Assembly (NCBI RefSeq): GCF_020523625.1
Contig: NZ_JAJAQH010000006.1
Coordinates: 310,001 to 374,000 of the forward strand
DNA: 64,000 nucleotides
Origin: Methylovorus menthalis
GTDB lineage: Bacteria > Pseudomonadota > Gammaproteobacteria > Burkholderiales > Methylophilaceae
Reading direction: 5' to 3'
The notes under the pieces were generated by a model that made no database searches, was not told the origin of the DNA, and saw only the letters and a program-made list of their open reading frames with translations. Positions within the stretch are counted from its first letter, which is position 1. Each line of letters begins with the position of its first letter. Below are positions 18,154 to 28,905 of this stretch, one piece after another. The translations under genes and the position numbers were made by a program.

Positions 18154-19129
18154 CGGAGCGGCCTCGCCTATCCGTGTCATGCGGTTGGGCATGGCGCTCG
18201 CTATCAAAGGTTTCGTAAGCATTGATGATCTTCTGCACCAGCGGATGGCGCACCACGTCTTCCGACAGGAAGTGGGTAAAGGCGATGCCGCGCACATCTT
18301 TCAGCACTTGCTTGGCTTCGACCAGACCGCTCTTCTGGCCGCGGCCGAGGTCGATCTGGGTCACGTCGCCCGTGATCACGGCTTTGGTGCCAAAGCCAAT
18401 TCGGGTGAGGAACATCTTCATTTGTTCCGGCGTGGTGTTCTGCGCTTCATCCAGAATGATAAAGCTCTGGTTCAGTGTGCGACCACGCATATAGGCCAAT
18501 GGCGCGACTTCAATGGCGCCGCGCTCGAACATCTTGTTCACGGTGTCGTAGCCCGCCAGGTCGTACAAGGCGTCATACAATGGCCGCAGGTAGGGGTCGA
18601 CTTTCTGGGCCAGATCGCCTGGCAAAAAGCCCAGCCGCTCGCCCGCTTCTACCGCAGGACGCACCAGAACAATGCGTTTTACCCTGTCGCGGGTCATGGC
18701 ATCAATCGCGCTAGCCACCGCTAGATAGGTTTTACCCGTGCCTGCGGGGCCAATGCCAAAGGTAATGTCAAAGTCCTGAATCTGTTGCAGATAACTGACT
18801 TGGCGCGGCGTGCGGCCATGCAGATCCTGACGGCGTGTCATCAGTACCGGCATTTCCTTTTGCACATCTTCCGGCTTCATGCGGTCGATCTCGACCAGAC
18901 CCAGCTGTATCTCTTCCAGGCTGACGGGTTTGCTGGCGCGATCGTAAAAGTTTTCGATCAGTTGCGCGGCAATCCGCACATTGGTTTTCTCGCCAGAAAA
19001 ACGGAAATGCGCGCCACGGCGGGCGATGCCAACATCCAGGGCGTCTTCGATCTGTTTGAGGTTTTCATCCAGCGCGCCACACAGGTTGGCAAGACGCAGG
19101 TTATCTTCGGGACTAAGGGTAATTTCCAT
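18146..19129 (-). CDS. phoH: PhoH-like ATPase
   Basis: Predicted cytoplasmic ATPase of the PhoH/YbeZ family that works with YbeY in RNA processing. Walker A is [11 protein letters not shown] and Walker B is FIILDEAQN. The ATG at 19129 ([10 protein letters not shown]) is preferred to a TTG at 19147. The end overlaps ybeY. miaB lies just upstream on the same strand. Confidence 0.93.
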   Translation of the reverse strand: MEITLSPEDNLRLANLCGALDENLKQIEDALDVGIARRGAHFRFSGEKTNVRIAAQLIENFYDRASKPVSLEEIQLGLVEIDRMKPEDVQKEMPVLMTRRQDLHGRTPRQVSYLQQIQDFDITFGIGPAGTGKTYLAVASAIDAMTRDRVKRIVLVRPAVEAGERLGFLPGDLAQKVDPYLRPLYDALYDLAGYDTVNKMFERGAIEVAPLAYMRGRTLNQSFIILDEAQNTTPEQMKMFLTRIGFGTKAVITGDVTQIDLGRGQKSGLVEAKQVLKDVRGIAFTHFLSEDVVRHPLVQKIINAYETFDSERHAQPHDTDRRGRSDA

Positions 19130-19186
19130 TATGGGGTAACCGCCCAATGGGCAATAAGTGCATCAGTTAAAAGGGCTGGGAGGCGC

Positions 19187-20518
19187 TTAAGCAAGGCATT
19201 CTCCACGCAGGGTGTGCGGCATGGCCTGGGTGATTTTTACATGGACAAACTGGTTGATCAGCTTGGCGTCACCGGGAAAATTCACGATACGGTTGTTATC
19301 GGTGCGTCCTGCCAGTTCGCCGCTGTCTTTTTTGGACAGGCTTTCGACCAATACACGCTGTACGCTACCGACCATGGATTCGCTCACGGCCTTGCCTTGC
19401 GCTTCATTCAGTTCCTGCAGGCGGCTGAGGCGCTCCAGCTTGGTTTCTTCGCTGGTGTCGTCCGGCAGATAGGAGGCGGGCGTGCCGGGACGGGCGCTGT
19501 AGGTAAAGCTATAGCTGAAGTCAAACCCCACATCCTGCATGAGCTTGAGCGTGGCGGCGAAGTCCTGCTCGGATTCCCCCGGAAACCCTACGATAAAGTC
19601 GGAAGTGATACAGATATCCGGACGCGCACGGCGCAACTTGCGGATGATGGATTTGTATTGCAGCGCGGTGTAATTGCGCTTCATGCCCATCAGCACCCGG
19701 TCTGCCCCAGCCTGCACTGGTAGGTGCAAATGCGAGACCAGCTTGGGAATGCGCGCGAAGCAGTCAATCAGGGTTTCGCTCATTTCATTGGGGTGCGAGG
19801 TGGTGAAGCGTATGCGCTCGATTTGCGGGATCTCGGCAATGTAGTCAATCAGCATGGCGAGATCCGCCGCCGTGGCATCGGCACTGGTGCTGCGGTAGGC
19901 ATTGACGTTCTGGCCCAGCAGGGTGATCTCCTTGACGCCTTGTTCCGCCAACTGGATGGCTTCGACCAGAATATCTTCAAACGGGCGCGAGAATTCCTCA
20001 CCGCGCGTATAAGGCACCACGCAGAAGCTGCAATACTTGTTGCACCCTTCCATGATGGAAAGAAACGCGGCGGCACCTTCCACACGTGGGGGTGGCAGAT
20101 GGTCAAACTTTTCGATTTCGGGGAAGCTGATATCTACTTGCGACAGCCCGCTGCTACGCCGATTGGCGATCAGCTCAGGCAGGCGGTGCAGGGTTTGCGG
20201 GCCGAAGACCACATCAACATAAGGCGCGCGGTCCACAATATGCTGGCCTTCCTGGCTGGCAACGCAGCCGCCAACGCCAATGACCAGATTGGGGTTCTTT
20301 TCCTTGAGCGGAATGAAACGACCCAAGTGGCTGAATACCTTTTCCTGGGCTTTTTCACGCACGGAGCAGGTGTTCAGCAGGATAACGTCCGCGTCTTCTG
20401 GATTATCGGTGGGCTGCATGCCGTCGGCCGAATTCAGCATATCGGCCATGCGCGACGAGTCATACTCGTTCATCTGGCAGCCGAATGTCTTGATGAAAAC
20501 TTTTTTTGGCGTGTTCAT
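19187..20518 (-). CDS. miaB: tRNA-2-methylthio-N6-dimethylallyladenosine synthase
   Basis: Radical SAM methylthiotransferase that modifies A37 of tRNAs reading UNN codons. The order is an N-terminal UPF0004 domain with cluster cysteines ([23 protein letters not shown]), the radical SAM motif CNKYCSFC, and a C-terminal TRAM domain. Length (443) is typical. It heads the miaB-phoH-ybeY-corC run. Confidence 0.96.
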   Translation of the reverse strand: MNTPKKVFIKTFGCQMNEYDSSRMADMLNSADGMQPTDNPEDADVILLNTCSVREKAQEKVFSHLGRFIPLKEKNPNLVIGVGGCVASQEGQHIVDRAPYVDVVFGPQTLHRLPELIANRRSSGLSQVDISFPEIEKFDHLPPPRVEGAAAFLSIMEGCNKYCSFCVVPYTRGEEFSRPFEDILVEAIQLAEQGVKEITLLGQNVNAYRSTSADATAADLAMLIDYIAEIPQIERIRFTTSHPNEMSETLIDCFARIPKLVSHLHLPVQAGADRVLMGMKRNYTALQYKSIIRKLRRARPDICITSDFIVGFPGESEQDFAATLKLMQDVGFDFSYSFTYSARPGTPASYLPDDTSEETKLERLSRLQELNEAQGKAVSESMVGSVQRVLVESLSKKDSGELAGRTDNNRIVNFPGDAKLINQFVHVKITQAMPHTLRGECLA

Positions 20519-20683
20519 GATTGCGTGTGGAACCGCAAGTCAGAGGATGTGCGCATCACCGGCACAAGGGGAGAGAGCTGGAGGTTTCGGTGCAAAATAT
20601 CTTAAAAAAACAGTACGCTAAGGTCTAATTGTAGCCTAGCCCAAGGCTAAATGCCAATCAAGGGCATGGCAGAAGACATTCGC

Positions 20684-21526
20684 TTAGCTGTTCAGGCGAT
20701 TGTGCGTCTGCGCGCGTGGCGACAGACTGGGGTTCTTTTGGCGGTAAACCACCGCCTGGCCATCCGGTGTCATCAGGCTGCCCAGTTGAATGCCGTACAG
20801 CGATTGCAAGGCTGGCAAGGCATGCAGGTCCGCGTTTACCTGCTTTTCCAGCTGGCCATTATTCACCAGCAGCAGGCGATCAAACGCATGCAGTGCCTGG
20901 TTGATGTCATGCAGGATGGCGAGAAGGGCATGGCCCCGTGCTTCAGCATAACTTTGCATGCTATCCAGCAGTTCGCCTTGTAAGCCGGGGTCGAGCGCCG
21001 CCAATGGTTCATCCATCATCACCAGCCCTTGTTCGATATCCCATAGTTGCGCAAAGATCCTGGCAAGGTGAATGCGGGCCTGCTCGCCACCAGATAGCTG
21101 ATCCATCTTGCGTCCCGCCAGATGGGCGGCATGTGCCAGTTGCATCGCACTATGCACGATGGTGGTCAGGTGCGGGTCAATCTCCAGAGCGGCACGTCCC
21201 AGAGACACCACCAGCTCGGTCTGCATGCCAAAGGCAACGTGCGTGGTTTGTGCCAGCACAGCTCGCCGGCGGCTCATTTCGCGCAGGCTGTAATGCCGTA
21301 TATCGCGCCCGAGCAGGCTGATATGGCCGTCTGAGTGGTGAAGCTCACGCGCGGCCAGCTTGAGCAATGTGGATTTGCCAGCACCGCTAGGGCCCAGCAC
21401 AGCGACGCGCTCGCCTGCATGCAAGGTCAGCGTGTAAGGGCCAAAGTGACGGCGACCAAGGCGCAGGCTTGCTGCTTCCATGACGAGGAGTGGCTGGTTG
21501 ATCAGGTTGATGGTGGCTGGGTTCAT
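20684..21526 (-). CDS. hmuV: Haemin ABC transporter ATP-binding protein
   Basis: ATPase (280 residues) that powers haem import through HmuU. Walker A is GPSGAGKST, the signature is LSGGEQARIHLAR and Walker B is LVMMDEPLAALD, with the switch histidine in AILHDINQAL. Its start overlaps the hmuU stop by 4 bases. Substrate assignment comes from the neighbouring hmuT and hemS genes. Confidence 0.92.
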   Translation of the reverse strand: MNPATINLINQPLLVMEAASLRLGRRHFGPYTLTLHAGERVAVLGPSGAGKSTLLKLAARELHHSDGHISLLGRDIRHYSLREMSRRRAVLAQTTHVAFGMQTELVVSLGRAALEIDPHLTTIVHSAMQLAHAAHLAGRKMDQLSGGEQARIHLARIFAQLWDIEQGLVMMDEPLAALDPGLQGELLDSMQSYAEARGHALLAILHDINQALHAFDRLLLVNNGQLEKQVNADLHALPALQSLYGIQLGSLMTPDGQAVVYRQKNPSLSPRAQTHNRLNS

Positions 21527-22569
21527 CCTATCCGTTCACGTGTTTGATTAAGCAGCATCAGAAAAAATGGCCCGCCAAGCAGGGCGGTAAAGATGCCAAC
21601 CGGAATTTCAGCAGGTGTTGCCAGCGTCCTTGCCAGCGTATCGGCGATCAGTAACAGTAATCCGCCAAAAAAGATGGACAAAGGTAAAACCCGTCGCTGG
21701 TCTGATCCATGCAAAGTGCGTACCAGATGCGGCGCAATCAGGCTGATAAAGCTGATCATGCCACACCATGCAACGGTGGCGCCGACCAGCAGGGCGACGA
21801 TCAAAATGGTGCGGGAGCGCAATGTCGCTACCTCTATTCCGACATGCGCTGCGGCGGCTTCTCCCAGCGCCAGCGCATTCATGGCACGGGCTAATCTGCG
21901 CACTTGCCAGATCGCCATCAGCAGCATCAGCAGCGCCACGCCGACGATGGTCCAGCCAGCGCCTGCCAATGAACCCAAGGTCCAGAAACTCAAGCTGCGC
22001 AGCTGTTCATCCGTCGACAAATAAGTACAAAGCCCCAGCACAGCGACCGCGATGGCATTAAGGGCAATCCCCGTCAGCAGTAGCCCGGCGATGGAGCCCG
22101 GGGTAATCCACCGTGCCACGCGATCCAGCGTAAAACAGACCAGCAGTGCGCCAGCAAACGCCGCCAATGGCAGCAGCCATGGACGCAGACCTGCGGGCAA
22201 TGTCCAGGGCAAACTGTCTGCAAAGACGATGGTCAGGGCGGCCGCACATGCGGCGCCGCTATTCACCCCCAGCAGGCCAGGGTCTGCCAATGGGTTGCGA
22301 AACAGCCCTTGCGCCAGTGCGCCTGCCACACCCAACATGCCACCCGCAAACAAGGCGAGCAGCGTTCTTGGCACGCGAAGTTGCCAGAGGACATAGCTAT
22401 TGCCGGTGCTTTCGGCTTGTAATGGAGAGAGCCAATCGCGCCAGCCGATAGAGACGGCACCGATGGAGCTTGCCAATGCAAGCGCCAGAACGGTGATGGC
22501 AACCAGCAACACTACCTGCCATTTGTTACCCCAGTGCGCGCGTGGGATTAAGCGAAAAGGAATGCGCAT
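21523..22569 (-). CDS. hmuU: Haemin ABC transporter permease (FecCD family)
   Basis: Inner-membrane permease (348 residues) with about ten hydrophobic segments. The loop RNPLADPGLLGVNSGAA and the segment MISFISLIAPHLVRTL are typical of FecCD/BtuC permeases. It overlaps hmuV and is separated from hmuT by 220 bases in which no convincing gene is seen. Confidence 0.93.
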   Translation of the reverse strand: MRIPFRLIPRAHWGNKWQVVLLVAITVLALALASSIGAVSIGWRDWLSPLQAESTGNSYVLWQLRVPRTLLALFAGGMLGVAGALAQGLFRNPLADPGLLGVNSGAACAAALTIVFADSLPWTLPAGLRPWLLPLAAFAGALLVCFTLDRVARWITPGSIAGLLLTGIALNAIAVAVLGLCTYLSTDEQLRSLSFWTLGSLAGAGWTIVGVALLMLLMAIWQVRRLARAMNALALGEAAAAHVGIEVATLRSRTILIVALLVGATVAWCGMISFISLIAPHLVRTLHGSDQRRVLPLSIFFGGLLLLIADTLARTLATPAEIPVGIFTALLGGPFFLMLLNQTRERIG

Positions 22570-22789
22570 TTGTCAGGCCAGGATCAAGCGTTCTGCGATG
22601 TTCCATCCACCTGCCTGAACTACATTTCTGCGGTTTGCATCGATTTTCGCTATATATTTGTCATTCAAAAGTGCATAAAAGTTCAGGGAAGAGAGATGGT
22701 GTTGCCCCCATGGTAGCGGCCCATCTTGCGATGGCGCCCGACGCCGGATTTGATGCAGAGCAGACATGATGGATGTGCTAAATGGCATT

Positions 22790-23701
22790 TTATCCGGCCT
22801 GCATGGCGGATTGCAGAGAGCGATCAAGCTCTTTGAGGGCAAGCGGCAAGCGTGGGCCAAAGCCGAGCAGCAGCATGGTTTCCATGCTGACGATGCGTTG
22901 CTTGCGCCCGGCAGGTGTTTGCGCCAGGCCTGGCAGCTTGAGAATCGCGGCTTTGCTGCCCGCCGCTTTAAGGCCCAGGTCGGTCAACAGGATAATGTCG
23001 GGTTGTGCCGCAATCACGGCTTCGGGTGTTAACGGTTTGAAACCGGTAAAACCTTGCATGGCATTCCTGGCCCCGGCATAGCGCAGCATGGCATCGGCGC
23101 TCGTCTCCTGCCCGGCGACCATGATCTGTGACATGGAGTGGGAGAGGATAAACAGCACGCGGGGAGATGCCGCTGGATGCGCTTCAACATTGGTTCGCAC
23201 CATTTGCCATTCATTGCGCAGACGCGTTTGCAGCTCGGTGGCTTCACCTGCGTGGCCGGTCAGCTCCCCCACTTTTTGTATGCGTTGCAGCAAGCCTTCG
23301 AACTGATGGTTGGCGGCAAGTATATGCACGGCAATACCTGCGTTTTCAAGCTGTCGAAGCACGGTTGATGGTCCGGCATCTTCTGTTGCCAGCACCATGG
23401 AGGGGGCGAGCGCCAGAATGCCTTCGGCAGACAGGGTGCGCGCATAGCCGACACTCGGCAGCGATTGTGCCGCAGGCGGATAAAGCGAGGTGGTATCGAC
23501 GCCTGCCAAGTCGGCAGATGCCCCCAGTGCGTAAACAATTTCTGTCAGCGCACCACCGACGCATATCAGGCGCCGGTTGGCGGCATGGGCACCATGAGGC
23601 AGCAGTCCTGCTAATGCCATTGCGCCCAACCCCAGCCATTGCTGCAAATGCGCTCGCCGCGATGGCAGGGCTGGCTGCCCATCCTGATGTGCTGAGGTCA
23701 T
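22790..23701 (-). CDS. hmuT: Periplasmic haemin-binding protein
   Basis: Solute-binding protein of the TroA/BtuF type. After an N-terminal export signal (hydrophobic core WLGLGAMALAGLL, with a preceding RR) comes RLICVGGALTEIVYALG, typical of HmuT. The ATG at 23701 forms an ATGA overlap with the hemS stop; an ATG three codons upstream (23710) is equally possible. It should hand haem to HmuUV. Confidence 0.9.
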   Translation of the reverse strand: MTSAHQDGQPALPSRRAHLQQWLGLGAMALAGLLPHGAHAANRRLICVGGALTEIVYALGASADLAGVDTTSLYPPAAQSLPSVGYARTLSAEGILALAPSMVLATEDAGPSTVLRQLENAGIAVHILAANHQFEGLLQRIQKVGELTGHAGEATELQTRLRNEWQMVRTNVEAHPAASPRVLFILSHSMSQIMVAGQETSADAMLRYAGARNAMQGFTGFKPLTPEAVIAAQPDIILLTDLGLKAAGSKAAILKLPGLAQTPAGRKQRIVSMETMLLLGFGPRLPLALKELDRSLQSAMQAG

Positions 23702-24774
23702 GCGGTGCATGGTGTTTCGGTCAGCTCGTTAATCAATGCGCGCCATGACTCCAGCTCTGGCTTGCCTGGTTTGCGTTCCCCAAACAGCATGGCGATGTTT
23801 TCGCCCTGGGAATCAAACAACTCAAGCGAGGTAACGATGCCATCTTCCGTAGGTTTTCGTACTATCCAGGCGCTGGCGATCAGATCCTGCCGCAAATGCA
23901 GATTGAAGCCTTCATCGAGCACATTAACCCAAGGGCCCATCAGCTTGATATTGCTTACCGGGCCGCTGTGAATCTGAATAATGCCAGGGTTGCCGACAAA
24001 CACCATGATGGCGACATTCTCCGCGGCCGCAGACGCTAGCACGCGGGTAATGACATCGGGAGCAACCGCTATTGAGAAGCTGGGGTCGGCAAGACGCAGC
24101 CCCTGTGTGCGCGTCAGCTTGTATTGCTTGAGCAAGCCGAAGAACTCGTGCGTGTCTTTCATGGCAGCCCAGTCACGCCGAAATCCGGCGATGTCGATAT
24201 CGCTGTCATCCAGCGCGACAGCCAATGGACGGGTGGCCTCCACACGTATGCCGCCAGACTGATCGTCTGCACGGAACTGCTGGATCAACGGCGCGTATGC
24301 GTCGACATGGCTGGCTGGTTTCAGGAAGATTTTATGCAGCGCTGTGCCAGTGGCATCAAAAAACTGCAGGCTTTGTTGCAAGCCTTTGCTGGTGTGTTCT
24401 TCCACCGCAAAGGCATGGCGCCACTGGTGATAAAACAAGCGAAGATCGATGCTGCCAGCCAGGACTAAGCCGACGGGCCCCTGATGGCTGACCTTGCGAT
24501 AAACGCCAGATTTTTCATGCACGCAGCTCTCATTGCGCGTCAGGGCCATGACTTCACCCAAGGGTTCAATCGCAGCAATGATCTGGGGAAAATCGGGCCG
24601 TAGCCGTGTTGCGTGCATATCGCTATCAGCGCCGATGGCGTCCAGACCACAATGCGCGGCGATCAGCTCCCCCTCGCTTATTTCCAGCGTGGCGGCAATT
24701 TCTCTATGGCGTAAACCGCTTTCGCGCCGCATGCGGCTAAAAGCTTCGATGATGGCGTCCTGCCTGGCGTGCAT
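23698..24774 (-). CDS. hemS: Haemin-degrading or haem-carrier protein HemS/HmuS
   Basis: Cytoplasmic haem-handling protein made of two similar halves. The start at 24774 has a strong AGGAGG five bases upstream and is preferred to the open frame reaching 24849. Characteristic stretches include LMGPWVNVLDEGFNLHL and VHEKSGVYRKVSHQGPVGLVL. It is the first gene of the hemS-hmuT-hmuU-hmuV run and lies about 105 bases downstream of a Fur-like box. Confidence 0.92.
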   Translation of the reverse strand: MHARQDAIIEAFSRMRRESGLRHREIAATLEISEGELIAAHCGLDAIGADSDMHATRLRPDFPQIIAAIEPLGEVMALTRNESCVHEKSGVYRKVSHQGPVGLVLAGSIDLRLFYHQWRHAFAVEEHTSKGLQQSLQFFDATGTALHKIFLKPASHVDAYAPLIQQFRADDQSGGIRVEATRPLAVALDDSDIDIAGFRRDWAAMKDTHEFFGLLKQYKLTRTQGLRLADPSFSIAVAPDVITRVLASAAAENVAIMVFVGNPGIIQIHSGPVSNIKLMGPWVNVLDEGFNLHLRQDLIASAWIVRKPTEDGIVTSLELFDSQGENIAMLFGERKPGKPELESWRALINELTETPCTA

Positions 24775-24878
24775 GGTGTCCTCCTGTGAGGCACGGGCTG
24801 GCAAGCGCTGGCTGGTGCAGTCAATGGCGAGCAGTCGGTGCTGCTCCATTGGGTTGGTGATGTGGGAAGTGATTATAT

Positions 24879-24897
24879 AATGAGAATGGTTCTTATT
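24879..24897. promoter_or_regulatory. Fur-like box upstream of hemS
   Basis: AATGAGAATGGTTCTTATT is a close inverted-repeat match to a Fur site. It lies between the divergent hemS and cysG genes, nearer hemS, so iron-loaded Fur would shut off the haem uptake operon. Confidence 0.7.
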
Positions 24898-25058
24898 ACA
24901 AGAATAGCCGCGCTGGATGTTTTTATGAAATACAACCCGAATAGGGCGATGGTGACGGCTTTTGCGAGGATATTTTTACCTTGGTTTTCTCTACATTCAT
25001 GGTGCATCTGTGAGAAAAATTGAAACGAGCGGGCATGGCCAGCGTGTAAAATGGCGGG

Positions 25059-26450
25059 ATGGACGCACTCCCAATTTTCATGAATATCAAGCAACAGCGC
25101 TGCGTGGTCATTGGCGGCGGTGAAGTAGCGACGCGCAAAGTGCTCATGCTGCGCAAAGCGGGAGCTGCCGTTGAGGTGTGTTCTCCCGAGCTATACCCAG
25201 AGCTGCAGGCCTTGGTCGATCAGGGCGACATTCTCCACACTGCCGCGACCTTTCATCCACAGCAGCTGGATGGTGCCCGTCTGGTGGTGGCTGCGACTGA
25301 TGATGAGCTGGTCAATCAGGCTGTGTCGGAGCAAGCGCAGGCGCGCAATATCCCGGTCAATGTGGTCGATGCGCCTGCCTTGTGTACCTTTACCATGCCG
25401 TCGATAGTCGACCGCTCGCCGATAGTGATTGCCATCTCCAGCGGTGGTGCAGCGCCCGTGTTGGCGCGCAGCATACGCAGCAAGATTGAAACTATGGTGC
25501 CAGCAACGTATGGCCGGTTGGCGACACTTGCGGCGCGATTCCGTGAGCGTGTGAAGCAGCACTTCCCTACCACCCAGCAAAGGCGGATGTTTTGGGAAGA
25601 AGTCTTGCAAGGCGCCATAGGCGAGCAGGTGCTGGCGGGGCAGGAACTCGCCGCAGAGGCTGCCCTTGTGCAAAAGCTTGAGCAACCTGCCATCGCCCCA
25701 CGGGGCGAGGTTTATCTGGTGGGTGGGGGGCCGGGTGACCCGGATCTATTGACCTTTCGCGCCTTGCGACTGATGCAGCAGGCGGATGTCTGTGTGTATG
25801 ACAAACTGGTCAGCCCGGAAGTCATGGAACTGGTAAGGCGCGATGCCGAACTGGTGTATGTGGGCAAAGCCCGAGATCAGCACACTCTCCCGCAGGAAGA
25901 GATCAACGAATTATTGGTACGACTGGCGCAAGAGGGTAAACGCGTGCTGCGCCTCAAGGGCGGAGATCCCTTTATCTTTGGGCGTGGCGGCGAAGAGATC
26001 GAGACTCTGATGGCGCATGGCGTTCCCTTCCAGGTGGTGCCTGGGGTGACGGCGGCATCTGGAGTGGCAAGTTATGCCGGTATTCCGCTCACACACCGTG
26101 ATTTTGCCCAGACCTGCATCTTTACCACCGGGCACTTGAAAGATGGCACGGTCGACCTCGACTGGACAGCATTGGTGCGGCCGCAGCAAACCGTGGTGAT
26201 TTACATGGGCCTGGCCGCGTTGCCCGAGATATGCCAGCAGCTCATTGCACATGGTCTTTCTGCAGATACTCCTGCAGCGGTCGTTCAGCACGGGACGTTG
26301 CCCAGTCAGCGCGTGGTGACCGAAAGTTTGCAGAATCTGGCCGCCAAGGTCGCGGAGGCGCATCTGAAATCGCCATCGTTGATTGTTATCGGTGGCGTGG
26401 TTGGTTTGCGTAGTAAGCTGGCATGGTTCGAGGGGGAAGCTGGCGTTTAG
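25059..26450 (+). CDS. cysG: Sirohaem synthase, fused dehydrogenase/ferrochelatase and methyltransferase
   Basis: Trifunctional cytoplasmic enzyme (463 residues) making sirohaem for sulfite and nitrite reductases from uroporphyrinogen III. The N-terminal half has the NAD-binding VVIGGGEVATRKV of precorrin-2 dehydrogenase and a sirohaem ferrochelatase part; the C-terminal half (from about residue 220) has VYLVGGGPGDPDLLT and LKGGDPFIFGRGGEE of the SAM-dependent methyltransferase. No cys genes are adjacent. Confidence 0.96.
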   Translation: MDALPIFMNIKQQRCVVIGGGEVATRKVLMLRKAGAAVEVCSPELYPELQALVDQGDILHTAATFHPQQLDGARLVVAATDDELVNQAVSEQAQARNIPVNVVDAPALCTFTMPSIVDRSPIVIAISSGGAAPVLARSIRSKIETMVPATYGRLATLAARFRERVKQHFPTTQQRRMFWEEVLQGAIGEQVLAGQELAAEAALVQKLEQPAIAPRGEVYLVGGGPGDPDLLTFRALRLMQQADVCVYDKLVSPEVMELVRRDAELVYVGKARDQHTLPQEEINELLVRLAQEGKRVLRLKGGDPFIFGRGGEEIETLMAHGVPFQVVPGVTAASGVASYAGIPLTHRDFAQTCIFTTGHLKDGTVDLDWTALVRPQQTVVIYMGLAALPEICQQLIAHGLSADTPAAVVQHGTLPSQRVVTESLQNLAAKVAEAHLKSPSLIVIGGVVGLRSKLAWFEGEAGV

Positions 26451-26521
26451 CTATTCGCCAATTAGCTGGAGAAGGTAAAACAGTGGCGGGGGATGGGTTT
26501 TAGCCCGAATTGACGCTACGT

Positions 26522-27865
26522 TTAATTTGCCACGTTCTTGACGATAGGCAATATCAGGCGCGCTTCCAGGCCACCTTCCTGGCGGTTGATCAGCTCAAGG
26601 TGGCCTTTATGCAGACGGGCAATACGGTCTGCAATTGCCAAGCCCAGGCCGCTGCCACTCTCATTGCCGCGTGCGGTATCCAGGCGTTCAAAGGGTCGCA
26701 AGAGGCGGCTGATCTGCGATGGCGGAATGCCAGGGCCATTGTCCAGCACACTCAGGATAATGGTGCCGGCAGTGATTCTGGTCTCAACCGAGACTTCGCT
26801 GCTGCCATATTTGAAGGCGTTATCAATCAGGTTGCCCAACAGCCGGTGCATGGCAAGGGGGCGTAGCGGTATCAGGTGGGTTGGCGCCAGTCGCAAGATC
26901 ATGCGGCGGCCAGCGCGGGTATGGCGGTCATAAATCGATTTCAGCAGTCCATTGATATCGATCATCTGCGTCGGTTCGCCCTCCACCCCACGTACGAAAT
27001 CCAGGAACTGGTGGATGATGTTATCCATGTCCGTGATGTCCTGAATCATGCCGTTTTTCAGGCTGTCGCCCAGTTCATTCGGCAGCATTTCCACCGACAG
27101 GCGCAAACGGGCCAGCGGGGTGCGCAAATCATGCGAAACTCCGGCCAGTAACAACGTCCGTTCTGAATCCAGCCGCGCCAAAGCTTCCATCATGTCGTTA
27201 AAAGCATGGTTCACATCGCTCAGCTCATCCAGTCCATCTTCTGGCAACTTGGGCGGTTGTTCACCTTTACGAAGGCGGTCTGCCGAGCGTATGAGCAGGC
27301 TGAGAGGCCGGTTGATGCGTGCAGCCAGCAAATAGGCGCCTGCCAATGACAGCAGGATCACCAGTGCACCCCAGCCCAGCCATTGCCATGGGAAAGGTCG
27401 ATCTACCTGAATGCGGGGAATCACTACCCAGTAATCATCCTGCCCGATGGTAAAGCTGACCCATAAGCCGGGAATGCCGAAATGGTTCACCGCGACGATT
27501 GTTTCGTTCCCAAGCTTTTCCTTGATCTTGGCAGCTATCAGCGCAATCACTGGGTCATCCGGCAGCTTCTCGATTTCTTCCAGCAGGTCGGCGGCGTAAA
27601 TGCGCACCCCTTCCTTGCCTGATAGCTCCGATAAAAGCGCCAGGCGGCGGTTTTCATGGGCGGCAAGCAGGGAGGCACGAGTGAAGTTCACGACCGTCAC
27701 CGCCTGCAGGGCCACGGCTGTGGCACGGGGTTTACGCTCGAAATAATCGAAGATTTTGAGTGAAGCGTACTGGCCGATTACCAGCAGAATAGCAATCAGT
27801 AGCATGGCCCTGGCGAGCAGGGTGCGCGGGAATAATCTCAATTGAAATACAAACAATCGTGGCAA
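26522..27865 (-). CDS. envZ: EnvZ-like sensor histidine kinase
   Basis: Inner-membrane sensor (447 residues) with two membrane helices (about 15-35 and 165-185) around a periplasmic domain. A HAMP linker precedes the dimerisation motif GVSHDLRTPLARLRL, whose His is phosphorylated. The ATPase domain has NLIDNAFKYG and GSGLGLAIAD. It lies 24 bases after the ompR-like gene. The family senses osmotic and envelope conditions; the actual signal here is unknown. Confidence 0.9.
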   Translation of the reverse strand: MPRLFVFQLRLFPRTLLARAMLLIAILLVIGQYASLKIFDYFERKPRATAVALQAVTVVNFTRASLLAAHENRRLALLSELSGKEGVRIYAADLLEEIEKLPDDPVIALIAAKIKEKLGNETIVAVNHFGIPGLWVSFTIGQDDYWVVIPRIQVDRPFPWQWLGWGALVILLSLAGAYLLAARINRPLSLLIRSADRLRKGEQPPKLPEDGLDELSDVNHAFNDMMEALARLDSERTLLLAGVSHDLRTPLARLRLSVEMLPNELGDSLKNGMIQDITDMDNIIHQFLDFVRGVEGEPTQMIDINGLLKSIYDRHTRAGRRMILRLAPTHLIPLRPLAMHRLLGNLIDNAFKYGSSEVSVETRITAGTIILSVLDNGPGIPPSQISRLLRPFERLDTARGNESGSGLGLAIADRIARLHKGHLELINRQEGGLEARLILPIVKNVAN

Positions 27866-27889
27866 GCATTAATCAAGGCACAGCCCTGA

Positions 27890-28627
27890 TTAATGCTTGA
27901 TGGTTTCGCCGTCGGGGATAAACACATAGCCAAAGCCCCACATGGTCTGCAGGTAGCGTGGGTGTGTCGGGTCAGCTTCAATCAGGCGGCGCAGACGCGA
28001 GACCTGCACGTCAATACTGCGGTCAAACACATCCAGCTCGCGACCACGTGCCAGCTGCATGAGGCGATCTCGCGACAAGGGCTGGCGCGGGTGATCCACA
28101 AATACTTTAAGCAGCGCATATTCACCGCTGGTAATCGTGATCTGCTCGCCATTTTTAAGCAGGCTGCGGGTGGATGGGTCAAATACGAATTCGCCAAAGC
28201 TGATGGTTTCGGTGCTGTTGGCAGGTGCGCCGGGCACAGGGCGCTCATTGCGCCGCATGACGGCATTGATGCGCGCCAGCAGCTCACGTGGGTTGAAGGG
28301 CTTGGGCAGATAATCATCCGCACCCATTTCTAGGCCAATAATACGATCCACCTCATCGCCGCGTGCGGTCAGCATGATGATGGGCATGGTGCTGCCCGCA
28401 GCCCGCAGACGGCGGCAGATGGCCAAGCCATCCTCACTGGGCAGCATCAGGTCAAGAACCAGCAAATCAATATGCTCGCTGCTCAGAACGGTATTCATCT
28501 CGGTTGAGTCTGAAACGGTTTTTACGCTGAAGCCTTGTTCGCTGAGGTAGCGTTGCAGTAGCTCACGCATGCGCAGATCATCGTCAACCATCAGGATTTT
28601 TTTAGTGTTGGTTTGCATGGCGCTCAT
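27890..28627 (-). CDS. ompR: OmpR-family response regulator
   Basis: DNA-binding regulator (245 residues) with an N-terminal receiver domain (acidic pocket VDDD, phosphoacceptor D59 in LVLDLMLPSEDG, Lys in PKPFNPREL) and a C-terminal winged helix with DVQVSRLRRLIEADPTHPRYLQTMWGFGYVF split by wing residues. Sequence and pairing with the downstream kinase fit OmpR/EnvZ. The start may also be the Met three codons in. Confidence 0.92.
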   Translation of the reverse strand: MSAMQTNTKKILMVDDDLRMRELLQRYLSEQGFSVKTVSDSTEMNTVLSSEHIDLLVLDLMLPSEDGLAICRRLRAAGSTMPIIMLTARGDEVDRIIGLEMGADDYLPKPFNPRELLARINAVMRRNERPVPGAPANSTETISFGEFVFDPSTRSLLKNGEQITITSGEYALLKVFVDHPRQPLSRDRLMQLARGRELDVFDRSIDVQVSRLRRLIEADPTHPRYLQTMWGFGYVFIPDGETIKH

Positions 28628-28905
28628 AGCAATATGTTGTCTAGTCTGGCGAGATTTATTATGTGAAATATTATACGGTTAGCCGCTGGCTGTTTGGGAA
28701 TATAATGTGATTTTTGTCACAAATTGTTACATTCAGACTGCACAGTGAAACACTCGATTTACATTCCTGCTTCATTATAATCACGGCTGCGGTACCAAAT
28801 AATAATATGCGGAATTCCCAAGCGCACCAACACTCAAAGCAATATGTTTTGCGGAATCAGGCGAGGAGCTATCAAAGCTCCCCCAAGAAGTGGAGAAATG
28901 GAACA

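Noticed and set aside
22573-22767. Open frame of about 64 codons on the minus strand between hmuT and hmuU, whose end faintly recalls HemP-type haem uptake peptides.
   Set aside because: No ribosome site, and the motif match (a C-terminal LIL-type segment) is too weak to call; may be plain intergenic sequence.
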